Source of the DNA: OM182 bacterium MED-G28
GTDB taxonomy: Bacteria; Pseudomonadota; Gammaproteobacteria; Pseudomonadales; Pseudohongiellaceae
Length of the DNA: 64,000 bases
Direction of reading: 5' to 3'
Assembly: GCA_002457215.1 (NCBI GenBank)
Contig: NTJZ01000002.1
Location: forward strand, 62,001-126,000
Positions 35,701 through 44,675 of the stretch are shown here, piece by piece (position 1 is the stretch's first letter; every line of letters starts with the position of its first letter). The position numbers were made by a program, and so were the translations under genes. Below the pieces are notes generated by a model, which made no database searches, was not told the origin of the DNA, and saw only the letters and a program-made list of their open reading frames with translations.

Positions 35701-36101
35701 AGCTCGATTCAAATGGAATGTCTAGTATTGCACTGTGGTTAGAAGAAGCTGCTATTTATTTGGGGAATCGTGCCGATCCACTGCGGGTGAATCTTGCAGG
35801 TGCAGAGATTATTGAGATAGCAAGTCCTCAAGGCGAGCGCGCTGCCGGCCTGGGCACCGTGCCCGACTTTGCCTATAGTGGCGAAGGTGTTCGCATCTCG
35901 GGGGTGACCCCAGACGGTGCCGCTGGGGAAGCAGGCCTTCTAGCGGGCGATGTCTTACTTAATTACAACGGAGAACCTATTGTTGACATGCAATCCTATT
36001 CGAATTTTCTAAGGCAATCCGCACCAGGAGATAAAGTAAGTATCGAAGTATTGCGGGTCGACGAACAATTCTCTATCGAAGTTTTTTTAAAGGCGCGCTA
36101 G
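32769..36101 (+). CDS. Secreted M1-M28-PDZ fusion metalloprotease
   Basis: 1110-aa exported protein (signal peptide MKRLSFFFLLTISLPLIGFGQAQ). Residues about 30-550 form an M1 gluzincin region with HEILHNWW at 309-316 and the third ligand glutamate in NWSEGLTAY near 332. The usual GxMEN exopeptidase motif is replaced by GYGMPSFTL. Residues about 720-970 are an M28 aminopeptidase with GAHYDHLG, GADDNASG, FSGEEQGLLGS, INLDAVGR and HLDYHQPTD, so all zinc ligands appear intact. A PDZ domain follows (about 1010-1105). Both peptidase sites look active. It is likely to degrade peptides in the periplasm or at the surface. Confidence 0.9.
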   Translation: MKRLSFFFLLTISLPLIGFGQAQPQFVQIAEPEPIPSTHHSLKILLDPIARRITVEDTISFPEKLRDSSKTFELNNNLIISENSGSLQQLSNNVSQENIGINATGGLAATTNEYSLTLPANNNGQAFFAYSGSIYDLAEQSSPEYAQSFSETSGIIGEQGVYLNHASAWVPIFDNGLVTFDLEVEFADTASTWKVVSQGDRNGENAWVTHDPMEEIFLIAANFTEYSAQADNVEVLAYLRTPDSNLATKYMDATERYLKLYEPLLGAYPYSKFALVENFWETGYGMPSFTLLGEQVIRFPFILESSYPHEILHNWWGNGVYPDYESGNWSEGLTAYLADHLFQEMNGVGHEYRKEMLARYKNYVAEGSDFPLARFASRNSAASQAVGYGKTLMLWHMLRIELGDDLFLEGLRKLYSDYKYQRASFADIEKLFTEISSIDLSVFFDQWVNRIGAPELSLSVEEATGNRARIMFAQTQFGDPYRLRVPIALYYEGEPEPEIYEIALSQKLEGFFADDFERLEAVLVDPYFDVFRQLDRKETPPTIGELFGASEIAFVLPSSERQHWVQMTEAFSYGVDADIVYADDIESIPSDRSVWILGRDNPFIEVAYSNTALYGVSSSPAGVVIAGSEVEFENRSTVVIGRHPQDQDLAVGWIHVEDMIAMPGMIEKLPHYGKYSYLSFVGSEPTNDVKGIWTSPNSPLRWKKPGLLDEINWESVPSITPLTKLPPKYLPGQLLRHANELTSKAMEGRAISSKGIDRAALYIADQFRIAGLLPADGTYIQRWRDSIPGYLNLELANVVGIIPGTNRELSAKPIVIGAHYDHLGVNDEGEFYPGADDNASGVSVLIEVAAKLARAFTPQRPILFVAFSGEEQGLLGSQHFVENPPGGFVTEDLFAMINLDAVGRLNGRTLQVFGTESAYEWPFMAQGIGFTIGVESEFPEDTIASSDHVSFLNAGVPAIHLFSGTHLDYHQPTDTPEKLDSNGMSSIALWLEEAAIYLGNRADPLRVNLAGAEIIEIASPQGERAAGLGTVPDFAYSGEGVRISGVTPDGAAGEAGLLAGDVLLNYNGEPIVDMQSYSNFLRQSAPGDKVSIEVLRVDEQFSIEVFLKAR

Positions 36102-36128
36102 CCTAGTAATAGGATTGAGTAGAATAGC

Positions 36129-36281
36129 TCATCGTAGCGCGCTAAATAATACTGCCACTATCATAAAAAGAATCGACATATAAACCAGGCGTCGGTTTAC
36201 ACTCGTTCTAGCGGAAGCCCAATTATAATTTTGTTCATCTTCAATAAATAAAACATTCTGAGATTTCTTATGCCACTTCAC
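36129..36281 (-). CDS. 50-aa single-pass small membrane protein (not in the ORF track)
   Basis: On the minus strand a GTG-initiated ORF (MKWHKKSQNV onwards) has AGAGGAG 9 nt upstream. It encodes a polar, basic N-terminus followed by a membrane helix (MSILFMIVAVLFSAL) next to the C-terminal end. The strong ribosome binding site and the positive-inside topology argue for a real tail-anchored small protein. It lies in the 425-nt gap between two plus-strand genes and is convergent to the protease gene. Family unknown. The remainder of the gap (36282-36526) shows no other gene. Confidence 0.55.
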   Translation of the reverse strand: MKWHKKSQNVLFIEDEQNYNWASARTSVNRRLVYMSILFMIVAVLFSALR

Positions 36282-36526
36282 GCCCGGTCTCCTCTGACCT
36301 TGATTGATAACATTAATTACAACTCATCAATCGGCTATCAGTGGGTCAGGATAAAGGCAAAATAGAGAAGAATTCTGATGAAACATGGCAATCGTTATCT
36401 GATTAGATTTTGCATTAACTAGCCCTTAAGCAAGAAACAAATGCAACTAATTGTTGCTATTTGACCCAGGCAGCACAGATTCCGTTATATTTCGGCACGT
36501 CACAAATTCACGCACTGAAGGTACTT

Positions 36527-38938
36527 GTGTCAATCATCAAAAATGTTTCGCAATTTTGTAATTTAATGGTGATTAGCGCTGTTTCTTTTTCGAGCGCGCA
36601 ATCTATTGCACAATTGCCTCTTCCGCGCATAACTCAAGTCGAAGAAGGTGATATCAATATTTTGCTTGATGGCTTTGTCGATGAACCCGCGTGGCAAAGT
36701 ATCCCTGTTATCGATGGCATGAAAATTACCGATCCAGACACACTGGAAGACGCGCCATATAGGACAGACATTCGTTTCTTCTATACGGAGCGAGGCATGT
36801 ATTTTTCTATGGTGAACCACCAACCTGCTGACTCTCTCATCGCTCGAATGACAGACCGTGACGCATCCCCACTTTTGCCTGTGAACGATGGGATAGGAGT
36901 GGTGATCGATGCTTCTGGAGATGGCCGTTATGGTTATGGTGTGCGCCTTGGTCTTGGCGACAGCATGACCGATATGTCCTTGCTTCCGGAGCGTCAATTG
37001 AATTTGCAGTGGGACGGGGCTTGGGATGGCCGAACTCAGATTATCGATGAAGGTTGGAGCGCAGAGATTTTCGTACCTTGGTCGATGATGCCGCTACCGC
37101 AAGCAGGAAATACGCGCAGAATAGGCCTCGCGTTTATCCGGAATGTGATGGAGCGAGGGGAGCTTTGGGGTACGCCTGCATTACCCCGAACAGAGAATGT
37201 CTTCTTAAGCGGTTTCCAAAAATACGAATTAAGTGAAATCGAGCCGCGTCGGCAACTGACGATCTACCCTTTCATTTCAACAGATTTTGATGGGGTTAGC
37301 CATGAAGCGGAGAATAAAATTGGCACCGATCTCTACTGGCGACCGACTACCAACACATTGTTATCTGGTACATTAAATCCAGATTTTGGAACGGTAGAGT
37401 CCGATGATGTAGTTGTTAACTTAACGGCTTTCGAGACTTTCTTTCCAGAAAAAAGGACTTTTTTTCTAGAGGGACAAGATGTGTTTAATACCAGCCCACG
37501 GTCGATAGCTCAGAATGTCCGAGGGCCGGGTGGCCCTATTACTCTCTTAAATACAAGAAGGATTGGAGGTGCATCGAGATATTCAGTTCCTGATGGGATA
37601 GGGGTTAGACCTACAGATTTGAGCCAGCCTACGGATTTGCTGGGGGCTGTTAAATTTACCGGCCAAAATGGGAATCTGCGATACGGGACATTAATAGCGT
37701 CGGAAGATGATTCTGAAATTCGCGGTACTTTATCCGATGGTACGAGGGTGAATCTTCAAGCGACTGGAAGCGACTATACAGTGGGAAGATTATTATATGA
37801 AGATACTGGCAGTGGAGGTAGGCGTTCGATTGGATGGATGGGTACAAATGTTTCTCACCCTGATATCGATTCAACGGTAAATGCCATTGATGCACATTAT
37901 TTTTCGGCTGATCAGCGCTGGATAGTGGATGGTCAGTTTATGCACAGTGATGTAAATGGAGAAACTGGTACTGGCTTTTTGGGCGATATTAGTTATATAC
38001 CCAGGCGTGGGGTGCAACATATCCTGACTTCTACTTATATCGATGATGAGTTCGATATGAACGACCTTGGTTTTATTTCGAGAAACTCCCAGATGAACTT
38101 AGATTATAATTTAGTCCTTACCGAATCGAACATACCTGGTCTGACATCACGGATGACGATGCTTACTTCTGTTAACAAATACAATACTGAAGGGGATTCA
38201 GTATTATCAGGCCAATTTGTTGGAAGAACTTGGAACTATTTAAACAACGATAGTTTTGATGTGACGCTGACGTACTTTCCCAAACGGGTCGATGACCGAC
38301 TTGGCAGAGGTACGGGTACTTTTCGTATTCCTGAACGTTTTGGAGTCCGGTCTAACTATAGTACTGATCCGGCTAAAAAAGTTGCTTGGACACTTAATCT
38401 AGAAGCTAGCCAAGAAGACTTGGGCCCGAAAAAAATCACTAGTGGGTTGGGAATTGTGTGGCGCCCGGATGATCGTTTTTCGTTTGATCTTGCGCTGAAT
38501 TATACTGATCAAGAAGCTCTGCTTGTTCACCAGGGGAATGGGAATTACACGAGTTTCGAGGCGCATCAATGGGCCCCAAAACTCCAGTCGAACTTCTTCA
38601 TCTCTGCGAAGCAACAATTTCGAATTAGCATGCAGTGGAATTCTTTGAAAGCATTCGAAGATCGTTTCTGGCAAGTAAATCCAGGGCGCCTAAAGCATCT
38701 GAGTCCGGTAGCTAATCCCGATAATGAGCCTGATGACTTTGTAATTAGTCGACTGACTTTCCAGGCAAGATATCGCTGGGAAATTGCCCCACTATCTGAT
38801 CTTTTTATTGTATATACACGGGGGTCTAATTTGCCAAGCAATAGTTTTTCCACTTTTCAGGACTTGTTCGAGCAATCTTGGAATGACAGTATAGTGGACA
38901 GCTTCGCAATTAAACTCCGTTATCGCTTTGGCAGTTAG
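36527..38938 (+). CDS. DUF5916-type outer-membrane protein with CBM9-like N-terminal domain
   Basis: The chosen GTG start (36527), with GAAGG 5 nt upstream, gives an 803-aa protein with a signal peptide ending near AQSIAQ; the track's TTG at 36461 adds an unlikely 22 residues. A CBM9-like beta-sandwich covers about residues 30-200 (LLDGFVDEPAWQSI, FFYTERGMYFSM, GWSAEIFVPWSM). A DUF5916 beta-rich region with FFPEKRTFFLEG and repeated amphipathic strands continues to the C-terminus (KLRYRFGS), consistent with an outer-membrane barrel. The substrate is unknown; the architecture is common next to secreted proteases and hydrolases. Confidence 0.85.
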   Translation: MSIIKNVSQFCNLMVISAVSFSSAQSIAQLPLPRITQVEEGDINILLDGFVDEPAWQSIPVIDGMKITDPDTLEDAPYRTDIRFFYTERGMYFSMVNHQPADSLIARMTDRDASPLLPVNDGIGVVIDASGDGRYGYGVRLGLGDSMTDMSLLPERQLNLQWDGAWDGRTQIIDEGWSAEIFVPWSMMPLPQAGNTRRIGLAFIRNVMERGELWGTPALPRTENVFLSGFQKYELSEIEPRRQLTIYPFISTDFDGVSHEAENKIGTDLYWRPTTNTLLSGTLNPDFGTVESDDVVVNLTAFETFFPEKRTFFLEGQDVFNTSPRSIAQNVRGPGGPITLLNTRRIGGASRYSVPDGIGVRPTDLSQPTDLLGAVKFTGQNGNLRYGTLIASEDDSEIRGTLSDGTRVNLQATGSDYTVGRLLYEDTGSGGRRSIGWMGTNVSHPDIDSTVNAIDAHYFSADQRWIVDGQFMHSDVNGETGTGFLGDISYIPRRGVQHILTSTYIDDEFDMNDLGFISRNSQMNLDYNLVLTESNIPGLTSRMTMLTSVNKYNTEGDSVLSGQFVGRTWNYLNNDSFDVTLTYFPKRVDDRLGRGTGTFRIPERFGVRSNYSTDPAKKVAWTLNLEASQEDLGPKKITSGLGIVWRPDDRFSFDLALNYTDQEALLVHQGNGNYTSFEAHQWAPKLQSNFFISAKQQFRISMQWNSLKAFEDRFWQVNPGRLKHLSPVANPDNEPDDFVISRLTFQARYRWEIAPLSDLFIVYTRGSNLPSNSFSTFQDLFEQSWNDSIVDSFAIKLRYRFGS

Positions 38939-39043
38939 TCGAGGTAGCTCTAGAGTAAATCCTAATCGCTGTGTAAACTATTAGTCATAAATAGCGATAA
39001 ACACCGACTTCAGACATAATTGTCGAGTGCTATAGGTGAAAGT

Positions 39044-40060
39044 ATGCGTAGAATATTTCTTGCTAGTCTTATGGTTTCCATATTGATTACTTCTTCTTTA
39101 TCAGCTGCAGACAAAATCGTTATTGCTCACCGCGGCGCGAGTGGCTATTTGCCTGAACACACCCTAGAAGCTAAAGCCTTGGCCTATGGTATGGGTGCCG
39201 ACTACATTGAACAAGATCTAGTCCTGACTAGAGATGATCACCTAATCGTTTTACACGACATCACGCTTGATAGAACCACTGATGTAGCAAGTCAGTTTCC
39301 AGAACGCATTCGAGATGATGGTCGATTCTATGCGATTGACTTTAGTCTGGAAGAAATTCGTAAACTGAATGTCAGCGAAAGTTTTCAAATTCGCGATGGT
39401 GAGAAAGTTCAAGGATACGAAAACAGATTTCCCATTGGCTCATCTTCCTTTCGTATACCAACCTTTGAAGAAGAAATTCAGCTTATTCAGGGACTCAATA
39501 AATCTACTGGCGGTGATATCGGTATCTATCCTGAAATAAAGCAACCGGAGTTTCATCGAGAAGCCGGAAGAGATATTAGTACCGCAGTTATAAATATGCT
39601 GAAGCGCTACGGTTACACTACCAAGCAAGACAAAGTTTTCCTCCAGACGTTTAGTTTTTCTGAACTGGAAATCATCAAGCAAGAAATTCTACCCCAAGCA
39701 GGTATCGACATAAAACTTGTTCAATTGATTGGCGGCGGGTCTTCTTATGCTTGGATGCTAGAGGCTGACGGCATGAATAAGCTTGCTATTTTCGCTGATG
39801 GTATTGGGCCAGAGAAAACGCTTGTAATAGGTCGCTCTTCGACGCAATCTGAATTAGAGATTACACCTTTGGTTGAAAGAGCTCATGCTGCAGGCTTGCA
39901 AGTACACCCTTATACTTATCGATTAGACCCCGGCCAAGTGCCTAGCTATGCCAGTGATTTCAGTGATTTATTACAAAAACACTATTTTGAAGCGGGCGTT
40001 GATGGATTGTTTACAGATTTTCCTGACAGAGCGGTAAAGTTTTTAGAATCCACCCGGTAA
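39044..40060 (+). CDS. glpQ: Periplasmic glycerophosphodiester phosphodiesterase
   Basis: 338-aa enzyme hydrolysing glycerophosphodiesters to glycerol-3-phosphate and alcohols. A signal peptide (MRRIFLASLMVSILITSSLSA) precedes the GDPD domain with HRGASGYLPEHT, the metal-binding EQDLVLTRDDHLIVLHD, and PEIKQPEFH. The ATG at 39044 has AGGTGAA 4 nt upstream and starts the signal peptide, so the upstream TTG/ATG in the track is rejected. It matches the GlpQ subgroup in length. It probably scavenges phospholipid-derived phosphate or carbon. A hairpin terminator follows. Confidence 0.92.
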   Translation: MRRIFLASLMVSILITSSLSAADKIVIAHRGASGYLPEHTLEAKALAYGMGADYIEQDLVLTRDDHLIVLHDITLDRTTDVASQFPERIRDDGRFYAIDFSLEEIRKLNVSESFQIRDGEKVQGYENRFPIGSSSFRIPTFEEEIQLIQGLNKSTGGDIGIYPEIKQPEFHREAGRDISTAVINMLKRYGYTTKQDKVFLQTFSFSELEIIKQEILPQAGIDIKLVQLIGGGSSYAWMLEADGMNKLAIFADGIGPEKTLVIGRSSTQSELEITPLVERAHAAGLQVHPYTYRLDPGQVPSYASDFSDLLQKHYFEAGVDGLFTDFPDRAVKFLESTR

Positions 40061-40099
40061 ATAGTATTCTCAGTTCTAGTTACTCCTTTTGTTCGCGCT

Positions 40100-40120
40100 A
40101 ATTAGCTTTGCTAATTTTCT
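40100..40120 (+). terminator. Putative terminator after glpQ
   Basis: AATTAGC-TTT-GCTAATT forms a 7-bp stem followed by a short T-rich stretch (TTCTTAG...TTTTT). Another perfect 7-bp inverted repeat, GTTAGCT-ATAAC-AGCTAAC at 40173-40191, follows in the same convergent gap. That second repeat has no T tract in either direction. Confidence 0.45.
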
Positions 40121-40249
40121 TAGTATTTTTCTGTCTCGACCTAGGCAACTAAATCCGATCAGTCTTCTTGAAGTTAGCTATAACAGCTAACCTTCACTCT
40201 ACCCCGTTCTGTAAAGTCATAATCGAAAGTTTACAAACATTAATAGTGT

Positions 40250-41245
40250 TTAATCCATTCCTGCTTGCAGCCGCACCCAACGAGCTGCCTTTTCATGGGT
40301 GCCAAACCAAACATCACCTTTCGCTTTGATATGCGTTATTAACCCTTCCAATGCAATCATACGTGAACGATGGCCAATGACATGAGGGTGCATTGTGAGT
40401 AAGAACATTGTGCGCTCTTCCCAGGCCATATTAAATTCATCGATCCACACTTCCATGACATCGCGAGGGTTCATATAGCGAGGACCTAAAGGATTAAATA
40501 ATGGTGCATCGTCTAATATCCATTCAACTGGTAATTCAACTATGCCGGTTGCCTCACCATTTTGTAGTAATTCATAGGGTCGATCATCATGCATCAATGA
40601 GCTTTCGTAGAGAAAGCCCAATTCTCGGACTATTCGCAAAGTATTAGGGCTATGGTTCCACGATGGCGCTCGATAACCAACTGGTGTTATTCCGGTAATT
40701 GCTTGTATCGATTCCATCGCTTGCCTTAAAAGCCGCTCTTCAGTTTCGCTATCCAGAACGGTATTTAATTCATGAATCCAGCCATGCACACCAATTTCAT
40801 GAAGCCCGGAGGAAAGAATTAGTTCTGCTTGTTCGGGTGCTATCTTTAAACTCCAAGCAGGAAAGAAAAAAGAAGCAGGAATATTTTCCTTATCCATTAA
40901 GTTTACTATCCGGGGAAGGGCAACCCTTGATCCATATTGTCCTTGTGAAAGCGGACCGATATTGATTTCTCCTGTCCGAAGCCCCTGGGTCGTTTCATTG
41001 TCTACATCAAAGGAAAGCAAAACAGCAACTCGAGCGCCATCAGGCCACGATTCTGGAGTCAGGTCTCTGCCTGCTCGAACCTGATTGACTTGATTAAGCA
41101 CATATTCTTCAGGCCAATTCCAGGGTTCATGTGGGTTAATGGGATTAGTTGGCTGGGCCTGAGATAGTTGCATCGAACTCACCAGGTACAATACAGCGAG
41201 AAAACGAATACTGTATCGCTTGATTTGACGGGAGAGGATGTTCAT
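40250..41245 (-). CDS. Exported NodB-type polysaccharide deacetylase family protein
   Basis: 331-aa protein with a signal peptide (SIRFLAVLYLVSSMQLSQAQ) and a NodB homology domain. It shows SFDVDNET (catalytic/metal Asp), HGWIHE (metal His residues), YRAPSW, and a C-terminal TMHPHVIGH motif. The sequence is of the PuuE/HpPgdA-like kind, whose members act on peptidoglycan, allantoin or related amides; the precise substrate cannot be told. The export signal argues for a cell-wall or extracellular substrate. It is divergent from the PDLQGLW protein at 41331. Confidence 0.85.
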   Translation of the reverse strand: MNILSRQIKRYSIRFLAVLYLVSSMQLSQAQPTNPINPHEPWNWPEEYVLNQVNQVRAGRDLTPESWPDGARVAVLLSFDVDNETTQGLRTGEINIGPLSQGQYGSRVALPRIVNLMDKENIPASFFFPAWSLKIAPEQAELILSSGLHEIGVHGWIHELNTVLDSETEERLLRQAMESIQAITGITPVGYRAPSWNHSPNTLRIVRELGFLYESSLMHDDRPYELLQNGEATGIVELPVEWILDDAPLFNPLGPRYMNPRDVMEVWIDEFNMAWEERTMFLLTMHPHVIGHRSRMIALEGLITHIKAKGDVWFGTHEKAARWVRLQAGMD

Positions 41246-41330
41246 AAGAGCTACCTGAATCGATTGCCAAGATTTGGTCAGTATAATACTGTTAACCTTA
41301 TAATTTCACAGCACCTTAAAAAAACAGCCT

Positions 41331-42404
41331 ATGCAATCTTACTATTCAATTGCGTCACTATCAGCGAGAAATAGGAATTTGTTTTATTCAGTAATCCCTC
41401 TTCGGCTTGTTATCCCTGTGGTTGTTGGTTGTTGGTTCTCAGAATCAAGTTTTGGACAATCAAGCAGTACTTATAATGTTCCTCTAACAGAGCATGGCCA
41501 TCCGGACCTTCAAGGCCTATGGTCCGATCAAACTCGCACACCTTTCGAAAGACCAACCGCACTTGGCACTAAGCGCAATTATACTGAAACAGAAATAGCT
41601 GAACTAATCAGTGCTGCTCAACGTGCAGCGGAACGGACACAACAACCATTGGACGCAGGAAGAGGGGCGCCTCCTGCTGGAGTTACTATTACTAATCAAC
41701 CCGACGTGAATTTTAATGGCTTCGTAACTACCTATGTCCCTGTCAATGGAGAATATCGTACGTCCATCATTATCGAACCAGAAAATGGCCGGTTACCATA
41801 TAAAGATGATCCGCCAATGGATATTTTCGCCAAACGTGCAGCTGAAGGGTTTGGCGAATTCGATGGTCCTGAGAACCGACCGCCTAACGAACGCTGTCTG
41901 GGCATCCCCGGTCAGTTACCGTTAATAATGCCGCTACCTATTGATGGCCCCTGGCGTAATTTGCAGATTGTCCAAAACGAAGATTATGTTTTGATCTATG
42001 GTGAATATCACGTGACGGCTAGAATCGTTCGCTTGAATGGGAGTCATCAAGAACCTGCTTACCCAAAATTTTACGGCGATTCGATTGGGTATTGGGAGGA
42101 GTCGACTTTGGTAATTCATACTAAGTCCTTTAAACCCGATCAGTCAGACCGCCGCTTACGTTCCAGTAGAGCCTTGGAAGTTATTGAACGATTTACGCCC
42201 GTATCTCCAACTGAAATCGTATTCGAGTATCAGATTAAGGACTCTGAGATTTACACTGAGAGAGTTACTGCACAAATGACATTGCAACGCATGCCAGAAG
42301 GCCAGAAACTTTATGAATCTGGTTGTCATGAAGGTAATTACTCACTGCCAAGCATTCTAGCTGGCGCAAGAAGACAAGAAGCTGACGCTCGTCTAGCTCA
42401 ATAG
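41331..42404 (+). CDS. Secreted protein of unknown function with PDLQGLW motif
   Basis: 357-aa exported protein. The N-terminus has a hydrophobic segment ending at SSFGQ, followed by HGHPDLQGLWSD, a motif shared by many uncharacterised secreted proteins of marine gammaproteobacteria and acidobacteria. It also has NERCLGIPGQLP and a C-terminal CHEGNYSLPSIL. The fold looks beta-rich, and the domain GYWEESTLVIHTKSF is conserved in such proteins. Function unknown. It stands alone between a divergent deacetylase and a CoA-transferase gene. Confidence 0.78.
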   Translation: MQSYYSIASLSARNRNLFYSVIPLRLVIPVVVGCWFSESSFGQSSSTYNVPLTEHGHPDLQGLWSDQTRTPFERPTALGTKRNYTETEIAELISAAQRAAERTQQPLDAGRGAPPAGVTITNQPDVNFNGFVTTYVPVNGEYRTSIIIEPENGRLPYKDDPPMDIFAKRAAEGFGEFDGPENRPPNERCLGIPGQLPLIMPLPIDGPWRNLQIVQNEDYVLIYGEYHVTARIVRLNGSHQEPAYPKFYGDSIGYWEESTLVIHTKSFKPDQSDRRLRSSRALEVIERFTPVSPTEIVFEYQIKDSEIYTERVTAQMTLQRMPEGQKLYESGCHEGNYSLPSILAGARRQEADARLAQ

Positions 42405-42520
42405 GCATCGTATAAAGCACTATGAAAACCACTCTATAGTTGCTCATCTCAGAGACTTTCCACGTAGACTTGCCTAATCAGCAGGTTTATTCTTGCTAAA
42501 AAACTCGAACAGCTCTCAAA

Positions 42521-43705
42521 ATGGATCAACAAGCACTCCCCCTTTCGCGTTACACTGTGTTGGACCTGACTATTGCACGAGCTGGCCCAACTGCCGTGCG
42601 ATTGCTTGCAGACTGGGGTGCTAACATCATCCGTATTGAAGCGCCGGTTGAAGGAGATATAGCTGGTAGCAGGCAGGGACCTGATTCACAAAACCTCCAT
42701 CGCAATAAACGCAGCCTCTGTCTTAATCTAAAATCTTCGGAAGGAAACAAGGTATTTGCGGACTTAGTCAAAGAGTCTGATGTTGTGGTCGAAAATTTTA
42801 GAGTCGATGTTAAGCATCGGTTAAAGGTAGATTATGATTCTGTTAAACAGATAAACCCCGCGATAGTCTATGCAAGTATCTCAGGCTTTGGCCAAACTGG
42901 TCCCTATTCCAAACGCCCAGCGGTAGATCAAGTAATTCAAGGTATGAGTGGTCTCATGTCTATAACTGGCGAACCGGGCAAAGGCCCCATGCGTGCTGGT
43001 ATTGCAGTAAGTGATACTTCTGCTGGCATGTTTTTGGGACAGGGTATTTTGTTGGCACTTTTACATCGGGAACACACCGGCGAAGGACAATGGGTTCACA
43101 CTTCCTTATTAGAAGCGATGCTTTGCAAACTAGATTTCCAAGCGGCTCGTTACACCATGAGTGGTGAAATAGCAGGACAGGAAGGTAATAATCATCCGAC
43201 TCTGTCACCTATGGGTGTTTTCCATACTAGCGATGGTTTAGTCAATCTCGCGGCTAGCACCGACAAAATGTGGAAAGCGTTCTGCGAAGTAATGAATGCA
43301 GATGATCTTGCTAACAATGCAGACTATCAATCTGTTACAGGTAGATTGCAAAAACGGGAACAGCTTTGGCAACATGTCAACGGCATTACATCTCAGCATT
43401 CTACTACTTACTTAGTAGAGAAGATGAACTCAGTAGGAATTCCTTGTGGTCCAATTAATTCCGTTGGGCAAGCATTCGAAGATGAGCAAGTTAATTCGCT
43501 AAATATGACGAAGTCGGTGAAGCACCTCGACCTAGGTGACATTGATTTACTGCGTTCACCTATTAATCTCTCAAAATTTGATCATTGCTGCGAGTTTGAG
43601 AGACCGGGTCCTGAGCTAGGAGAACATAGCGCGGAAATACTGCAGGAGCTAAATTATAGTGAAGAAAAAATTGCTGAGCTAGAAAAAAATGGAACGATTA
43701 AATAG
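42521..43705 (+). CDS. CaiB/BaiF family (class III) CoA-transferase
   Basis: 394-aa enzyme that transfers CoA between carboxylic acids. Visible are VLDLTIARAGPTAVRLLADWG, the RNKRSLCLNLKS loop, YASISGFGQTGPYSKRPAVD and MRAGIAVSDTSAGMFLGQG. It is followed after 37 nt by a crotonase gene, so the pair probably activates and hydrates a carboxylic acid. The carnitine, oxalate or mesaconate-type substrate is not determined by the sequence. It starts with ATG at 42521 and lacks a strong ribosome binding site. Confidence 0.9.
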   Translation: MDQQALPLSRYTVLDLTIARAGPTAVRLLADWGANIIRIEAPVEGDIAGSRQGPDSQNLHRNKRSLCLNLKSSEGNKVFADLVKESDVVVENFRVDVKHRLKVDYDSVKQINPAIVYASISGFGQTGPYSKRPAVDQVIQGMSGLMSITGEPGKGPMRAGIAVSDTSAGMFLGQGILLALLHREHTGEGQWVHTSLLEAMLCKLDFQAARYTMSGEIAGQEGNNHPTLSPMGVFHTSDGLVNLAASTDKMWKAFCEVMNADDLANNADYQSVTGRLQKREQLWQHVNGITSQHSTTYLVEKMNSVGIPCGPINSVGQAFEDEQVNSLNMTKSVKHLDLGDIDLLRSPINLSKFDHCCEFERPGPELGEHSAEILQELNYSEEKIAELEKNGTIK

Positions 43706-43742
43706 TTAAGCAATTAATTGCAATCGAAGCTTAAGGAAAATC

Positions 43743-44555
43743 ATGTTATCTAAAATCTCAGTCGAATCATCTACACCCAAAATGCTAGTGGAAGTTGGAA
43801 AGGGAATAGGGTGGATAACTTTTAATTCGCCAGCAAGGCGCAACGCCATGTCTCTCGATATGTGGCAAGGTTTGGCTGACATCCTTAGACAAATGAGCCT
43901 TGACGATTCCTTGCGCGTAGTAGTGCTGAAAGGAGCTGGAGACAAGGCTTTTGTTTCTGGTGCAGACATTTCTGAATTTGAAGAGAAACGCTCAAGCCAG
44001 AAAGATCGAGATGCTTATGAAGACGCATTTGATGACGCCCTTAATACACTAGCTAATTTTTCACGACCTGTAGTTGCCATGATTCAAGGTTTCTGCATAG
44101 GTGGCGGCTTAGCAATAGCACTTAATACGGATATCCGTATTGCGACAGAAGATTCTATGTTCGGTATACCCGCAGCAAAGTTAGGACTAGGATATGGATT
44201 TGAGGCAATTAAAACTTTGGAATCTCTGGTTGGGCCTTCCAGTACCAAGGATATTTTGTTCACAGCCAGATTCCTGGATACAGAGGAAGCCCTGCGCATT
44301 GGACTCATTAATTCCATCGTTAGCCGTGGAGAACTGGAGGGGGCAGTACTAGATTATGTAAATCGCATCGCTTCCAATGCACCCCTCACCATTAAATCAG
44401 TCAAAGCTACGGTTGCCGAAGTGATTAAAGATCCGAGTCAGTCTAGCCCTGAACACATTAACAAATTGGTTAACAATTGTTTCCTGAGCGAAGACTACAA
44501 AGAAGGAAGAGCGGCTTTTATGGAAAAGCGCAGACCTCAGTTCAAAGGAACTTAA
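43743..44555 (+). CDS. Enoyl-CoA hydratase/isomerase (crotonase family)
   Basis: 270-aa crotonase. The first oxyanion-hole segment is DKAFVSGADISEFE and the second is QGFCIGGGLAIALNTDIRIA; the catalytic-region FGIPAAKLGLGYG follows. Its ATG at 43743 has AAGGA 7 nt upstream. Together with the adjacent CoA-transferase it forms a probable two-gene catabolic unit; the substrate is unknown. Confidence 0.92.
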   Translation: MLSKISVESSTPKMLVEVGKGIGWITFNSPARRNAMSLDMWQGLADILRQMSLDDSLRVVVLKGAGDKAFVSGADISEFEEKRSSQKDRDAYEDAFDDALNTLANFSRPVVAMIQGFCIGGGLAIALNTDIRIATEDSMFGIPAAKLGLGYGFEAIKTLESLVGPSSTKDILFTARFLDTEEALRIGLINSIVSRGELEGAVLDYVNRIASNAPLTIKSVKATVAEVIKDPSQSSPEHINKLVNNCFLSEDYKEGRAAFMEKRRPQFKGT

Positions 44556-44675
44556 TAAAACATAACACACTAAATGGGTAGTCAACTCAAGAGCGGTGTT
44601 AACTATCTATGCAGGGTAGATTGGAAAGCCTGGCCAAATGTGAAAAATTCTGTAATTACTAGTGAGAAAAAAGTA

